In this document: positions 43,942 through 51,834 of the stretch, piece by piece | How the letters are laid out: each line of letters opens with the position of its first letter | Position numbering within the stretch: the stretch's first letter is position 1 | NCBI RefSeq assembly: GCF_030123065.1 | Contig: NZ_CP126093.1 | Span: 2,484,001 to 2,548,000, forward strand | DNA length: 64,000 bases | Direction: 5' to 3' | From: Neobacillus sp. DY30 | GTDB taxonomy: Bacteria > Bacillota > Bacilli > Bacillales > Cytobacillaceae | Notes under the pieces: model-generated | What the model was told of the DNA's origin: nothing | Database searches by the model: none | The model's input: the letters and a program-made list of their open reading frames with translations, nothing else | Made by a program: the position numbers and the translations under genes

Positions 43942-45495
43942 TTGAAAGTATTAAATCCAGTACCGAGTCAAAGTGAAAAGCATTTAACACAATTAGCTTC
44001 CGTCGGGCAAATTGCTGCAGGTATTGCTCATGAAGTTCGTAATCCATTAACCGCGGTTAAAGGATTTTTGCAATTACTCGAGCATGAAAATAATGCTGAG
44101 TACCTTAACATCGCGCAGTTAGAATTAGAAAACGCGTTAACAACTCTGAATGATCTTCTTCAGGTTTCTAAACCTGATCAGGAAGATGAACAACCACAGT
44201 CTTTCCTTATTGCAGTTGAAATGGAATCAATTCTAAATTTATTTCAAGATAAAATATATGATATTCAAATAAATACAAGTTATTTTGATACAAATATACC
44301 GATTTATGGTAAAAAAAATCAGTTTAAAAAGGCTTTCTTTAATCTAATTAAAAATGCATTAGAATCCATGAACGAATCTGGTTCATTAACGATCAGCCAT
44401 TTTGCTGATGGAAAAGAAATAGTTGTATGTATTGAAGATACGGGGGTAGGAATCCCTGATGAAAAGATATCCTTATTAGGTACACCGTTCTTTTCAACCA
44501 AAGATCTCGGTACCGGAATGGGGTTAACCCAAGTGTTTTCGACCGTGTACCAGCATGGCGGAAGAATTAATGTCGAGAGTGAGGTAAATAAAGGAACAAA
44601 ATTTACCTTAAGAATACCTGTTCGAAATGACTCGAAAAATAGAGGTGTAATAAAGTTGAATTTAAGCTATGAAGAAACTTTGTCTATAAAGGAATATTTT
44701 CTTGCCAATAAAGATATTTTTCAGGATCGATTATTAGAAGAAGCCATAAATGTTAGAGATAAAATTGAAGAGATACATAGATATGGAAATATTAATCTAT
44801 TAAGCAACGCACATAAACTCGTGTTACTGATAGTAGAGGAACGTGAACATGAATTAATCTCTTTCGCTAAACAGGAAGGAATGGCTTGGGCTAAATATTC
44901 TTTAACCATAGCTTTTAAATTGGAGTGGATTCAAGCGATTAGGAGGACAGTGTGGGAGTTTCTCTATAATTTTGATCTTAATAAAAATAATAATCATACT
45001 TCAGAGTTTTATTTTAATTTGGAGAAAAACATCAATCGGCAATTTGACCAATTTCTCAATTCATTTTTTATACAATATAGCAGATACAAAGATGAATTGT
45101 TAGACGCTCAAAGAAAACTGCTTGAGAATCTTTCTGTTCCGATTATTCCAATCTCGAGCGATATAAGCATTTTACCGTTAATTGGTGCAATTGATAGTTT
45201 TAGGGCGAGTACGATAGAAGATAAATTGATTACGGAAATTGGAAATTCGCATATTCATACGTTAATATTGGATCTTTCAGGTGCTGTTGTAATGGAGATT
45301 GAAGTGATCCAGCATCTGACTCGCGTAATTAATGGTGTCTCTATGATGGGTTGTAAAACAGTTATTACAGGTCTGCGACCAGAAATTGTTAAGCTTGTTA
45401 TTAACTCAGGTATTACATTTGAACACACCGCCGAGTTAAAGGGAACCTTACAGGTTGCACTTTCTGAATACATTGGTCAAAATAAACTCTATTAG
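43942..45495 (+). CDS. soluble histidine kinase fused to RsbR-like and STAS domains
   Basis: 517 residues from TTG 43942 behind GAGGAGAGAGGA; TTG 43867 would add 25 codons without a site. Order: HisKA with phospho-His in GIAHEVRNPLTAVKGFLQL, HATPase with N box IKNALESM, G1 EDTGVGIP and G2 GTGMGL (to about residue 230); a helical RsbRD-N-like region (about 240-400); and a C-terminal STAS domain ending near residue 510. The STAS core LILDLSGAVVMEIEV and GLRPEIVKLV lacks Thr at the positions phosphorylated in RsbR (VVDT, RPEIAQT). There is no membrane segment and no response regulator nearby. Function unknown; a link between His-Asp signalling and the stressosome is inference. Confidence 0.8.
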   Translation: MKVLNPVPSQSEKHLTQLASVGQIAAGIAHEVRNPLTAVKGFLQLLEHENNAEYLNIAQLELENALTTLNDLLQVSKPDQEDEQPQSFLIAVEMESILNLFQDKIYDIQINTSYFDTNIPIYGKKNQFKKAFFNLIKNALESMNESGSLTISHFADGKEIVVCIEDTGVGIPDEKISLLGTPFFSTKDLGTGMGLTQVFSTVYQHGGRINVESEVNKGTKFTLRIPVRNDSKNRGVIKLNLSYEETLSIKEYFLANKDIFQDRLLEEAINVRDKIEEIHRYGNINLLSNAHKLVLLIVEEREHELISFAKQEGMAWAKYSLTIAFKLEWIQAIRRTVWEFLYNFDLNKNNNHTSEFYFNLEKNINRQFDQFLNSFFIQYSRYKDELLDAQRKLLENLSVPIIPISSDISILPLIGAIDSFRASTIEDKLITEIGNSHIHTLILDLSGAVVMEIEVIQHLTRVINGVSMMGCKTVITGLRPEIVKLVINSGITFEHTAELKGTLQVALSEYIGQNKLY

Positions 45496-45496
45496 T

Positions 45497-45534
45497 AAAA
45501 AGGGCAGAAATGAATTCTGCCCTTTACCTTTTTA
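45497..45534 (+). terminator. terminator of the kinase-STAS gene
   Basis: AAAAGGGCAGAA / TTCTGCCCTTT with a short loop, then ACCTTTTT. Confidence 0.8.
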
Positions 45535-45729
45535 GCTTATAATTTAATCGCCGTTGAACATTTCAAAAATTCCTCTTGCAATGCTGCCTTCATCTATAAG
45601 GCAATGAGAGCCCAAAACTTTGTTAAAAAGTGTAATACAGTCCCTCATGAAGACGATGAATAACTGCAATTGTTTATATAATCAAAAAGCATGCCAACTC
45701 ATCGAAATCAAACAAACCATCACAAATAA
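45535..45729. other. gap without a supported gene
   Basis: No terminator or convincing reading frame on the plus strand. On the minus strand about 44 codons ending at the TAA near 45545 read like protein (SHCLIDEGSIARGIFEMFNGD at the end) but have no ribosome site and no family I know; it may be a decayed gene. Confidence 0.3.
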
Positions 45730-45845
45730 AAAAGACGTCTGCATATAGCAAGACGTCTTTTTGCGTATTGAGGCGAAAAACCACACTCCACATAGTGTGC
45801 TCCTTAAAGGAATGTTTCTCGACTTACACAACTCAGCTCATCGCT
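45730..45845 (-). ncRNA. candidate structured small RNA
   Basis: On the minus strand, a TTGTGT-18-TATATT promoter (45851-45880) precedes an about 115-nt segment. It folds as follows: GCG..GAG (45837-45844) with CTC..CGC (45763-45773); CGAGAAAC (45814-45821) with GTTTTTCG (45774-45781), eight pairs; inner hairpins TCCTT/AAGGA and CACAC/GTGTG. It ends in AAAGACGTCT / AGACGTCTTT followed by T6. A closed junction plus terminator is the form of a small RNA. Within it AAGGAG lies six bases before an ATG of a 39-codon frame, which might instead be a small gene. Confidence 0.5.
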
Positions 45846-45979
45846 TAATTAATATAACACAGAAGGCAGGGACAACACAACTGGAAAATGTTTTAAAACA
45901 TAAGTCTTGATTATTATTTTGAATTCCTCTATATTCAAATAATCAGATATACAAATTTAAAATGATAAGAAGGGTTTAT

Positions 45980-47728
45980 ATGTATAGTGACAAAAGATTC
46001 CATCAATATTCCTTAACTCATGTACCAAAAGATGTTTTCTCAGGACTCATTGTCGGTGTAATCGCGATTCCTCTTGGGATGGCCTTTGCAATTGCTTCAG
46101 GCGTGAAACCGGAATATGGAATCTACACAACCATTGTTGCTGGTATACTCATCTCACTATGTGGAGGATCGAAGTATCAAATTGGCGGCCCAACCGGTGC
46201 GTTTATCCCTATCCTATTTGGAATTGTCATGACGTACGGATATGAAAATTTGTTAATTGCAGGTTTCTTAGCGGGCATTATGCTGCTCTTAATGGGGATC
46301 TTTAAGCTTGGTTCATTAATTAAGTTCATTCCAAGACCAGTAACAATTGGATTTACAACAGGAATTGCTATCACCATTTTTACCGGGCAGATTGCTAGTT
46401 TCCTAGGGTTGACAGGTATTAAGAAACATGAAGAATTTATTAATAATTTAAAAGAGATTATGATCCACATGGACAGTATTAACCCTTATAGTATTTTAAC
46501 AGCAGTCATTTGCTTAGCAACGATACTATTGACTCCAAAAATTGCTCTAAAGGTTCCAGGACCATTAATTGGTTTATTGGTTTCAACGATGATTGCAACT
46601 CTGTTCTTTCCCAATCAGGTAGCAACGATTGGAACAGCCTATGGAGAAATTCCAAGTACTTTGCCAAAGCTGCAAATACCTGATTTGAGCGTAGAGATGA
46701 TTATGACTCTCTTAAAACCAGCGTTTGTCATTGCAATGCTCGGGGGAATTGAAAGCTTGCTTTCAGCGGTCGTTGCCGATGGCATGACGAATAGCAAGCA
46801 TAATAGCAACAAGGAACTAATTGGTCAGGGGATTGCCAATATGGTAACTCCACTGTTTGGTGGTATTCCGGCAACTGGTGCAATTGCGAGAACAGCCACA
46901 AATATCAAAAATGGTGCCGTTTCACCATTGTCTGGGATTATTCATGGTGTAGTCGTTTTGCTTGTGTTACTGTTTTTTGCTCCATTTGCTTCTTTTATTC
47001 CGCTTGCAAGCATGGCACCTATATTGATGGTGGTTGCATGGAATATGAGTGAACGGAAGGTATTTGCCCATATTTTAAAGACAAAATCTACGGATTCCTT
47101 GGTCTTAGTTGTTACCTTTTTATTAACGGTTTTTGTTAATTTGACAATGGCCGTAGAAGTTGGATTAGTGATGGCGGCGGTTCTATTTACGATGAGAATG
47201 AGCAATCTAATGACTACTGCCAAGGCATTGCCAAACTTGCAGCATAAACATGCAAAAGTCGAGACACAAATCGTAACAGATACACATGATTGTCCTCAAA
47301 TTAGTATCTATAATGTAGAAGGTCCATTATTTTTTGGAGCGGCCCAGACGTTTGAAACATCCATTATGAATACGATAAACTACCGACCTAAAATTCTGTT
47401 ATTACGGATGAGCAGGGTTCCATTTATGGATACGACTGGTGAGGCAAATTTGGCTAGTATTGTGTCCCATTTTTCAAAAAATGGTATAGTAATCATATCG
47501 GGAATAAACGAACAGCCTAAAAATGTTTTGGTAAGTACCGGCTTATATGAAGTTATTGGTCAGGGGCATTTCTTTACACACACAGGTGACGCCATTCAGT
47601 TTGCGTTAACGCAGCTGGAGCAAAATAAATGTCGTGGCTGTAAACACTTCGCATTTAAAGAATGTAAGAAGCTTTCGGCTTCCGAAGTTATGGACAGCAG
47701 CAAACAGAAGCTCTCGGCTACTTACTAG
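45980..47728 (+). CDS. SulP family anion transporter with STAS domain
   Basis: 582 residues from ATG 45980, seven bases after AAGAAGGG. About twelve to fourteen membrane helices with SulP motifs IPLGMAFAIASGVKPEYGIY and GGSKYQIGGPTGAFIPIL, then a cytosolic STAS domain (VEGPLFFGAAQTFE, VPFMDTTGEANL). The last 30 residues hold CRGCKHFAFKEC, a three-cysteine cluster that is not part of the STAS fold. Family members carry sulfate, bicarbonate or carboxylates; substrate unknown. The ArsR-type gene follows after 19 bases. Confidence 0.87.
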   Translation: MYSDKRFHQYSLTHVPKDVFSGLIVGVIAIPLGMAFAIASGVKPEYGIYTTIVAGILISLCGGSKYQIGGPTGAFIPILFGIVMTYGYENLLIAGFLAGIMLLLMGIFKLGSLIKFIPRPVTIGFTTGIAITIFTGQIASFLGLTGIKKHEEFINNLKEIMIHMDSINPYSILTAVICLATILLTPKIALKVPGPLIGLLVSTMIATLFFPNQVATIGTAYGEIPSTLPKLQIPDLSVEMIMTLLKPAFVIAMLGGIESLLSAVVADGMTNSKHNSNKELIGQGIANMVTPLFGGIPATGAIARTATNIKNGAVSPLSGIIHGVVVLLVLLFFAPFASFIPLASMAPILMVVAWNMSERKVFAHILKTKSTDSLVLVVTFLLTVFVNLTMAVEVGLVMAAVLFTMRMSNLMTTAKALPNLQHKHAKVETQIVTDTHDCPQISIYNVEGPLFFGAAQTFETSIMNTINYRPKILLLRMSRVPFMDTTGEANLASIVSHFSKNGIVIISGINEQPKNVLVSTGLYEVIGQGHFFTHTGDAIQFALTQLEQNKCRGCKHFAFKECKKLSASEVMDSSKQKLSATY

Positions 47729-47747
47729 ATTGAAGGAAGTGAATGGA

Positions 47748-48104
47748 TTGAATCTTGAAATGCAGCAATTTAAGGCGGAATTTTTCAAAGCACTGGCACA
47801 TCCTTTGAGGATCCGCATATTAGAGCTGTTAGCAGAAGGGGATAAAAATGTAAATGAAATTCAAACCCTGGTTGGCAGTGAAGGGTCTGCTGTTTCTCAG
47901 CAGTTAACGGTATTAAGAGCAAAAAACATTGTTTCTGGTACAAAGGAAGGGAATAAAGTCATTTATACACTTAAAGACCCTATGATCGTCGAACTGCTGG
48001 CAGTAGCTCGTCAGATTTTTAATAATCATCTAGTAGACACGATTACGATATTAGATAAGTTTCGAGACGAGGATGAAGAAGTAATGACCATGCCGAAGAA
48101 ATAA
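47748..48104 (+). CDS. ArsR family transcriptional regulator without cysteines
   Basis: 118 residues from TTG 47748, eight bases after GAAGGAAG; the frame is open into the SulP gene. Winged-helix fold: FFKALAHPLRIRILELL, recognition helix SAVSQQLTVLRAKNIV, wing GTKEGNKVIYTL. No cysteine is present, so the classic thiol-based arsenic or metal sites and dithiol redox switches are excluded. It is co-transcribed with the SulP transporter and probably controls it. Confidence 0.83.
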   Translation: MNLEMQQFKAEFFKALAHPLRIRILELLAEGDKNVNEIQTLVGSEGSAVSQQLTVLRAKNIVSGTKEGNKVIYTLKDPMIVELLAVARQIFNNHLVDTITILDKFRDEDEEVMTMPKK

Positions 48105-48122
48105 CAATCTTCGGCTTTTTTA
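48091..48122 (+). terminator. terminator overlapping the arsR-type stop
   Basis: GCCGAAGA / TCTTCGGC with an eight-base loop and a T6 tail; the stop codon lies in the loop. Confidence 0.8.
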
Positions 48123-48251
48123 CGTTTAAATTTAGGTTTATATTGTTTTTATAATTATCAATTAATTGTAATATTTATGTCAACATTTTCCTTAATTCTT
48201 ATATTACGATAAAGGTGTAATCAAATATGAGAAAAGCTAGGAAGTGATCAA

Positions 48252-50066
48252 ATGATTTACGACTTGGTACTGCTGCATCCGCCAACTGTTTATGACTTCA
48301 GAAAAGAAATGCTATTTACCGGTCCAATCAGCGATGTAGTTCCATCCTCACCCGTATTCGAAATGTATCCAATTGGATTGACAAGTATTGGTGACTATCT
48401 AGAACGATTTGGTTTAAAAGTGAAGATTGTTAATATCGCTAATCGAATGCTGTTACATCCAAATTTTGATGTTGAGAAGAAAATCCGTAATATCAAAGCA
48501 AAGGCATTTGGAATTGATTTGCATTGGCTTCCCCATGCACATGGAAGTGTAGAGTTAGCAAAAATTATCAAGAAATATCACCCGGATACTCCTGTTATGT
48601 TCGGTGGATTATCTAGTACCTATTTCCATAAGGAATTAATAGAATATCCTTGTATTGATTTTGTCGTTCGCGGTGATACCACGGAAAAATTAATACTTAT
48701 GCTCCTCAATAAGCTTGAGAAAAAGGATGTATCGGGATTTTCAGATATACCCAATCTAACTTGGAAGCGAAATAACCAATATTACTACAACGAGATCACC
48801 TATGTACCCGATAGTCTCGATGAGTTTAATTTACCTGGATACCGTTACATCATTGGTTCGGTCTTTAAGTATTTTAATCTATTAGATGCTTTGCCATATA
48901 AGGGGTGGATTCAGTATCCTAATACAGCAATCTTAACCTCAAAGGGGTGTAACTATAACTGTCTAATCTGCGGGGGTTCAAAGGATGCATATGAATTAAA
49001 CTGTAATCGGAAAAAGCTCGTGATGCGTTCACCAAAAAGGATGCTAGAGGATATTGCCCTCATACAGAGGTTTACACGGGCACCTATATTTCTTTTGAAT
49101 GATATAAGGCAGGGCGGTAAGGAGTACGTTGATGAATTTCTCAATGGCCTTTCAAACATAAAGATGAAAAATGAGATTGTGTTTGAACTGTTTAATTATG
49201 CCGATGAGAAATTTTTTGAAAGATTAAATAAGGATATGCCTAAGTATAGTATTGAGCTTACCCTAGAATCTGCAGATGAGGACATCCGCAAATATAATGG
49301 AAAGCTGCCATGTACAAATGCGAAAGTGATAGAAATGCTCCAATATGCATTAAAGCATGGCTGTGCGAAAGTTGACTTGTTTTTCATGACGGGGATCCCT
49401 AACCAAAGTTATGAAAGTGCGATGAGGAATGTCGACTTTTGTGAAATTATTCACAAAGAGTGTGGTGAGGATTCTCGGATTTCTTATTTTGTCGCTCCAC
49501 TCTCACCATTCTTAGACCCGGGCAGTCCAGCGTTTGAAAACCCAGACAGATATGGTTACAAGAAGTTTTGCCATAAACTTGAAGACTTCCGGGAGGCCAT
49601 GAAGCAGCCTTCCTGGAAAAATATGCTGAGTTACGAAACCAACAGTATGACGAGGGACGAGATCGTAAAAGCCACCTATGATTCTGCTTTGAAGTTAAAT
49701 GAATTTAAATATAGGAATCATATCATTGCAAAGGATGTCCATGATGAAGTCAGACTGAAAATCGAAAAGTCTATAGAATTTCTTAACCGACTTGACGCAA
49801 TAGAACTGCTGCCAAATGATGAAAAACAAAGACAACTTTCCATTATTAAGGATGAAGTAGAGCAAATCAACCGTCACAGTATATGTGGTGAAAATGAACT
49901 GAAATGGGAGGTTAAAAAGCTGTTTGCAAACTTCGCATCGCTAACCTGGATCAGCTTAGAATTGCTTATAAAAGATGTCATCAAAGATATAAAATGTAAG
50001 ATTGGCAAGATTGATAGAAACCAAGTAATGGTTACGAATCCAAGAAGCAATCAGCACGAAAGGTAA
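48252..50066 (+). CDS. B12-binding domain radical SAM protein
   Basis: 604 residues. The N-terminal 150 residues form a cobalamin-binding-like Rossmann domain (LVLLHPPTVYDF at the start, PVMFGGLSSTYFH later) without the DxHxxG motif, as usual for radical SAM enzymes of this class. The radical SAM core has TSKGCNYNCLICGGS, i.e. CxxxCxxC for the 4Fe-4S cluster. The arrangement recalls the TIGR04190 (Ta0216-like) group, from memory. Function unknown; methylation or an unusual rearrangement would fit. It is a single gene with no peptide precursor or cobalamin gene nearby. ATG 48252 lies behind AGGAAGTGATCAA. Confidence 0.78.
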   Translation: MIYDLVLLHPPTVYDFRKEMLFTGPISDVVPSSPVFEMYPIGLTSIGDYLERFGLKVKIVNIANRMLLHPNFDVEKKIRNIKAKAFGIDLHWLPHAHGSVELAKIIKKYHPDTPVMFGGLSSTYFHKELIEYPCIDFVVRGDTTEKLILMLLNKLEKKDVSGFSDIPNLTWKRNNQYYYNEITYVPDSLDEFNLPGYRYIIGSVFKYFNLLDALPYKGWIQYPNTAILTSKGCNYNCLICGGSKDAYELNCNRKKLVMRSPKRMLEDIALIQRFTRAPIFLLNDIRQGGKEYVDEFLNGLSNIKMKNEIVFELFNYADEKFFERLNKDMPKYSIELTLESADEDIRKYNGKLPCTNAKVIEMLQYALKHGCAKVDLFFMTGIPNQSYESAMRNVDFCEIIHKECGEDSRISYFVAPLSPFLDPGSPAFENPDRYGYKKFCHKLEDFREAMKQPSWKNMLSYETNSMTRDEIVKATYDSALKLNEFKYRNHIIAKDVHDEVRLKIEKSIEFLNRLDAIELLPNDEKQRQLSIIKDEVEQINRHSICGENELKWEVKKLFANFASLTWISLELLIKDVIKDIKCKIGKIDRNQVMVTNPRSNQHER

Positions 50067-50133
50067 GGGTATGAATTGGCTGTAAATGCCTTACAAACCT
50101 CGAATTTTGTAGGCTTTTGTCTATAGTGCTTTA

Positions 50134-50162
50134 TTGACAGTACAGCTAAAAAATGTTAAATT
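50134..50162 (+). promoter_or_regulatory. promoter of the cold-shock gene
   Basis: TTGACA (50134-50139), 17 bases, TAAATT (50157-50162). It leaves an untranslated leader of about 147 nt (50169-50316), the length typical of csp mRNAs, which act as RNA thermosensors in E. coli and B. subtilis. Confidence 0.6.
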
Positions 50163-50316
50163 TTAGACAGCCGTTGCACGAGATTAGATTTATGTTACAA
50201 AGCTTGTTCAAGTTTTAACTGAAGTTTGGATAAGAAAGTGGAAGTAAAGCTATCACGTTGTAATTTGGTGAATTTTACACATGGCTTACTCTAAGCCAAT
50301 AGGGGGATTTTTTTAC

Positions 50317-50517
50317 ATGAAAAACGGTAAAGTAAAATGGTTTAACTCTGAAAAAGGTTTCGGTTTCATCGAAGCTGAAGACGGAAACGACGTATTCGTT
50401 CACTATTCTGCTATCCAAACAGAAGGTTTCAAAACTTTAGAAGAAGGTCAAGAAGTATCTTTCGAAGTTGTTGAAGGTGCTCGTGGACCACAAGCTGCTA
50501 ACGTAACTAAAAAGTAA
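50317..50517 (+). CDS. csp: cold-shock protein (CspB/CspD type)
   Basis: 66 residues from ATG 50317 behind AGGGGG; the frame extends to ATG 50281 without a site. RNP1 motif KGFGFIE and RNP2 motif VFVHYSAI are intact. It binds single-stranded nucleic acid and acts as an RNA chaperone. The codons are strongly biased, as expected for a highly expressed gene. Long leader and terminator make it a monocistronic unit. Which of the several Bacillus csp paralogues it is cannot be decided. Confidence 0.93.
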   Translation: MKNGKVKWFNSEKGFGFIEAEDGNDVFVHYSAIQTEGFKTLEEGQEVSFEVVEGARGPQAANVTKK

Positions 50518-50536
50518 TTTATGAAGCCAATGATTT

Positions 50537-50567
50537 AACAGCCCGGCCAAGTGTCGGGCTGTTTTTT
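50537..50567 (+). terminator. terminator of csp
   Basis: ACAGCCCG / CGGGCTGT with a nine-base loop and T6. Confidence 0.88.
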
Positions 50568-50688
50568 GCGTTATAAACATAAAAAATGCCTATACGCTTT
50601 TCCCTTTAATTTCTACGATTTCCAACCTCACAAAAGATGGTATTTTGCTATAATAGTAGTTACGAGTAAATAAAGATGGGGTGATTAA

Positions 50689-51834
50689 ATGAAATTTATC
50701 CATACTGCTGACTGGCACTTAGGTAAGTTAGTGCATGGTGTGTACATGACAGAAAATCAGCGGGAAGCACTAAATCAATTTGTAGAAGTTGTTGCCGAAG
50801 AAAAACCGGACGCCGTTGTCATTGCCGGTGATTTATATGATCGTTCAGTACCGCCAACCGACGCCGTTGATTTATTAGATGAAATCTTATTTAAAATCAA
50901 TGTTGAGCTGAAGACCCCCGTTGTTGCGATTGCCGGAAACCATGACAGTGCAGAAAGATTGTCATTCGGCAGCTCATGGTATAAACACAGCCAATTCTAC
51001 TTATCTGGTAAGCTGACAAATAGTTTTAAACCCGTACAGGTTAACGGTGTTAATTTTTATTTAGTTCCTTTTGCAGAACCTGGAGTGGTACGTCAGCTTC
51101 TTGACGATGATTCCATACATTCCCATCAGGATGCGATGAAGGCACTAATTGGAAAAATGGAGCAGAACTTAAACCCTAATGAGCCCAACGTCTTGGTAGG
51201 ACATGCTTTTGTGCTAGGGGGGCAGACATCAGACTCCGAGCGAGTTTTATCCGTCGGAGGTTCTGGTTGTGTAGGTGCAGAGCTATTCGAACCGTTTTCC
51301 TATACAGCTCTTGGACATCTCCATAGCCCGGATGCCATCAAGCATAACAAGGTTAAATATGCTGGATCGCTATTAAAATATTCTTTTTCAGAAGCAAAAC
51401 AAAATAAATCTATTTCCATAATTGAAATGGATGAAAAAGGAAACTTTTCTCATCGATACCGCTCGTTGAATCCAACCCATGACATGCGTGAAATTGAAGG
51501 ACATCTCGAGGAGTTATTAGATCCTCTCTTTTATGAAAAACAAAGCTTGCATGACTATTTAAAAATCACCTTGCTAGATGAAGGGGCACTGCTTGACCCT
51601 ATCAATAAATTACGTCAAGTTTATCCGAACGTTTTACATCTTGAACGGAAAATAGATATAACGGATATGAAGAAAAAGCAGTCATTCAATATCACACGAA
51701 ACGAGAAAAAGTCTGAGCTTGACTTATTTGAGCAATTTTATACAGAAATGACAACAGCTGAATTCTCCTCCGATAAAAAGGAAGTAATGGCAGACGTAAT
51801 TGAAAAAGTGTTACGACAGGAGGCAGCTAAGTGA
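50689..51834 (+). CDS. sbcD: exonuclease subunit SbcD
   Basis: 381 residues, Mre11-like phosphoesterase. Metal-site motifs in order: ADWHLGK, GDLYDR, AGNHDS, GHAF and LGHLHSP. With SbcC it cleaves hairpins and double-strand ends. ATG 50689 follows GGGGTG; a -10 TATAAT lies at 50649-50654 with CTCACA 16 bases upstream of it. The stop overlaps the sbcC start by four bases (GTGA). Confidence 0.94.
   Translation: MKFIHTADWHLGKLVHGVYMTENQREALNQFVEVVAEEKPDAVVIAGDLYDRSVPPTDAVDLLDEILFKINVELKTPVVAIAGNHDSAERLSFGSSWYKHSQFYLSGKLTNSFKPVQVNGVNFYLVPFAEPGVVRQLLDDDSIHSHQDAMKALIGKMEQNLNPNEPNVLVGHAFVLGGQTSDSERVLSVGGSGCVGAELFEPFSYTALGHLHSPDAIKHNKVKYAGSLLKYSFSEAKQNKSISIIEMDEKGNFSHRYRSLNPTHDMREIEGHLEELLDPLFYEKQSLHDYLKITLLDEGALLDPINKLRQVYPNVLHLERKIDITDMKKKQSFNITRNEKKSELDLFEQFYTEMTTAEFSSDKKEVMADVIEKVLRQEAAK

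Noticed and set aside
45674..45793. 39-codon minus-strand frame with AAGGAG inside the RNA candidate
   Set aside because: It runs through the terminator hairpin and matches no family; kept only as an alternative to the structured RNA.
50281..50316. Upstream ATG giving a longer cold-shock protein
   Set aside because: No ribosome site; AGGGGG lies before ATG 50317 and the standard Csp N-terminus begins there.
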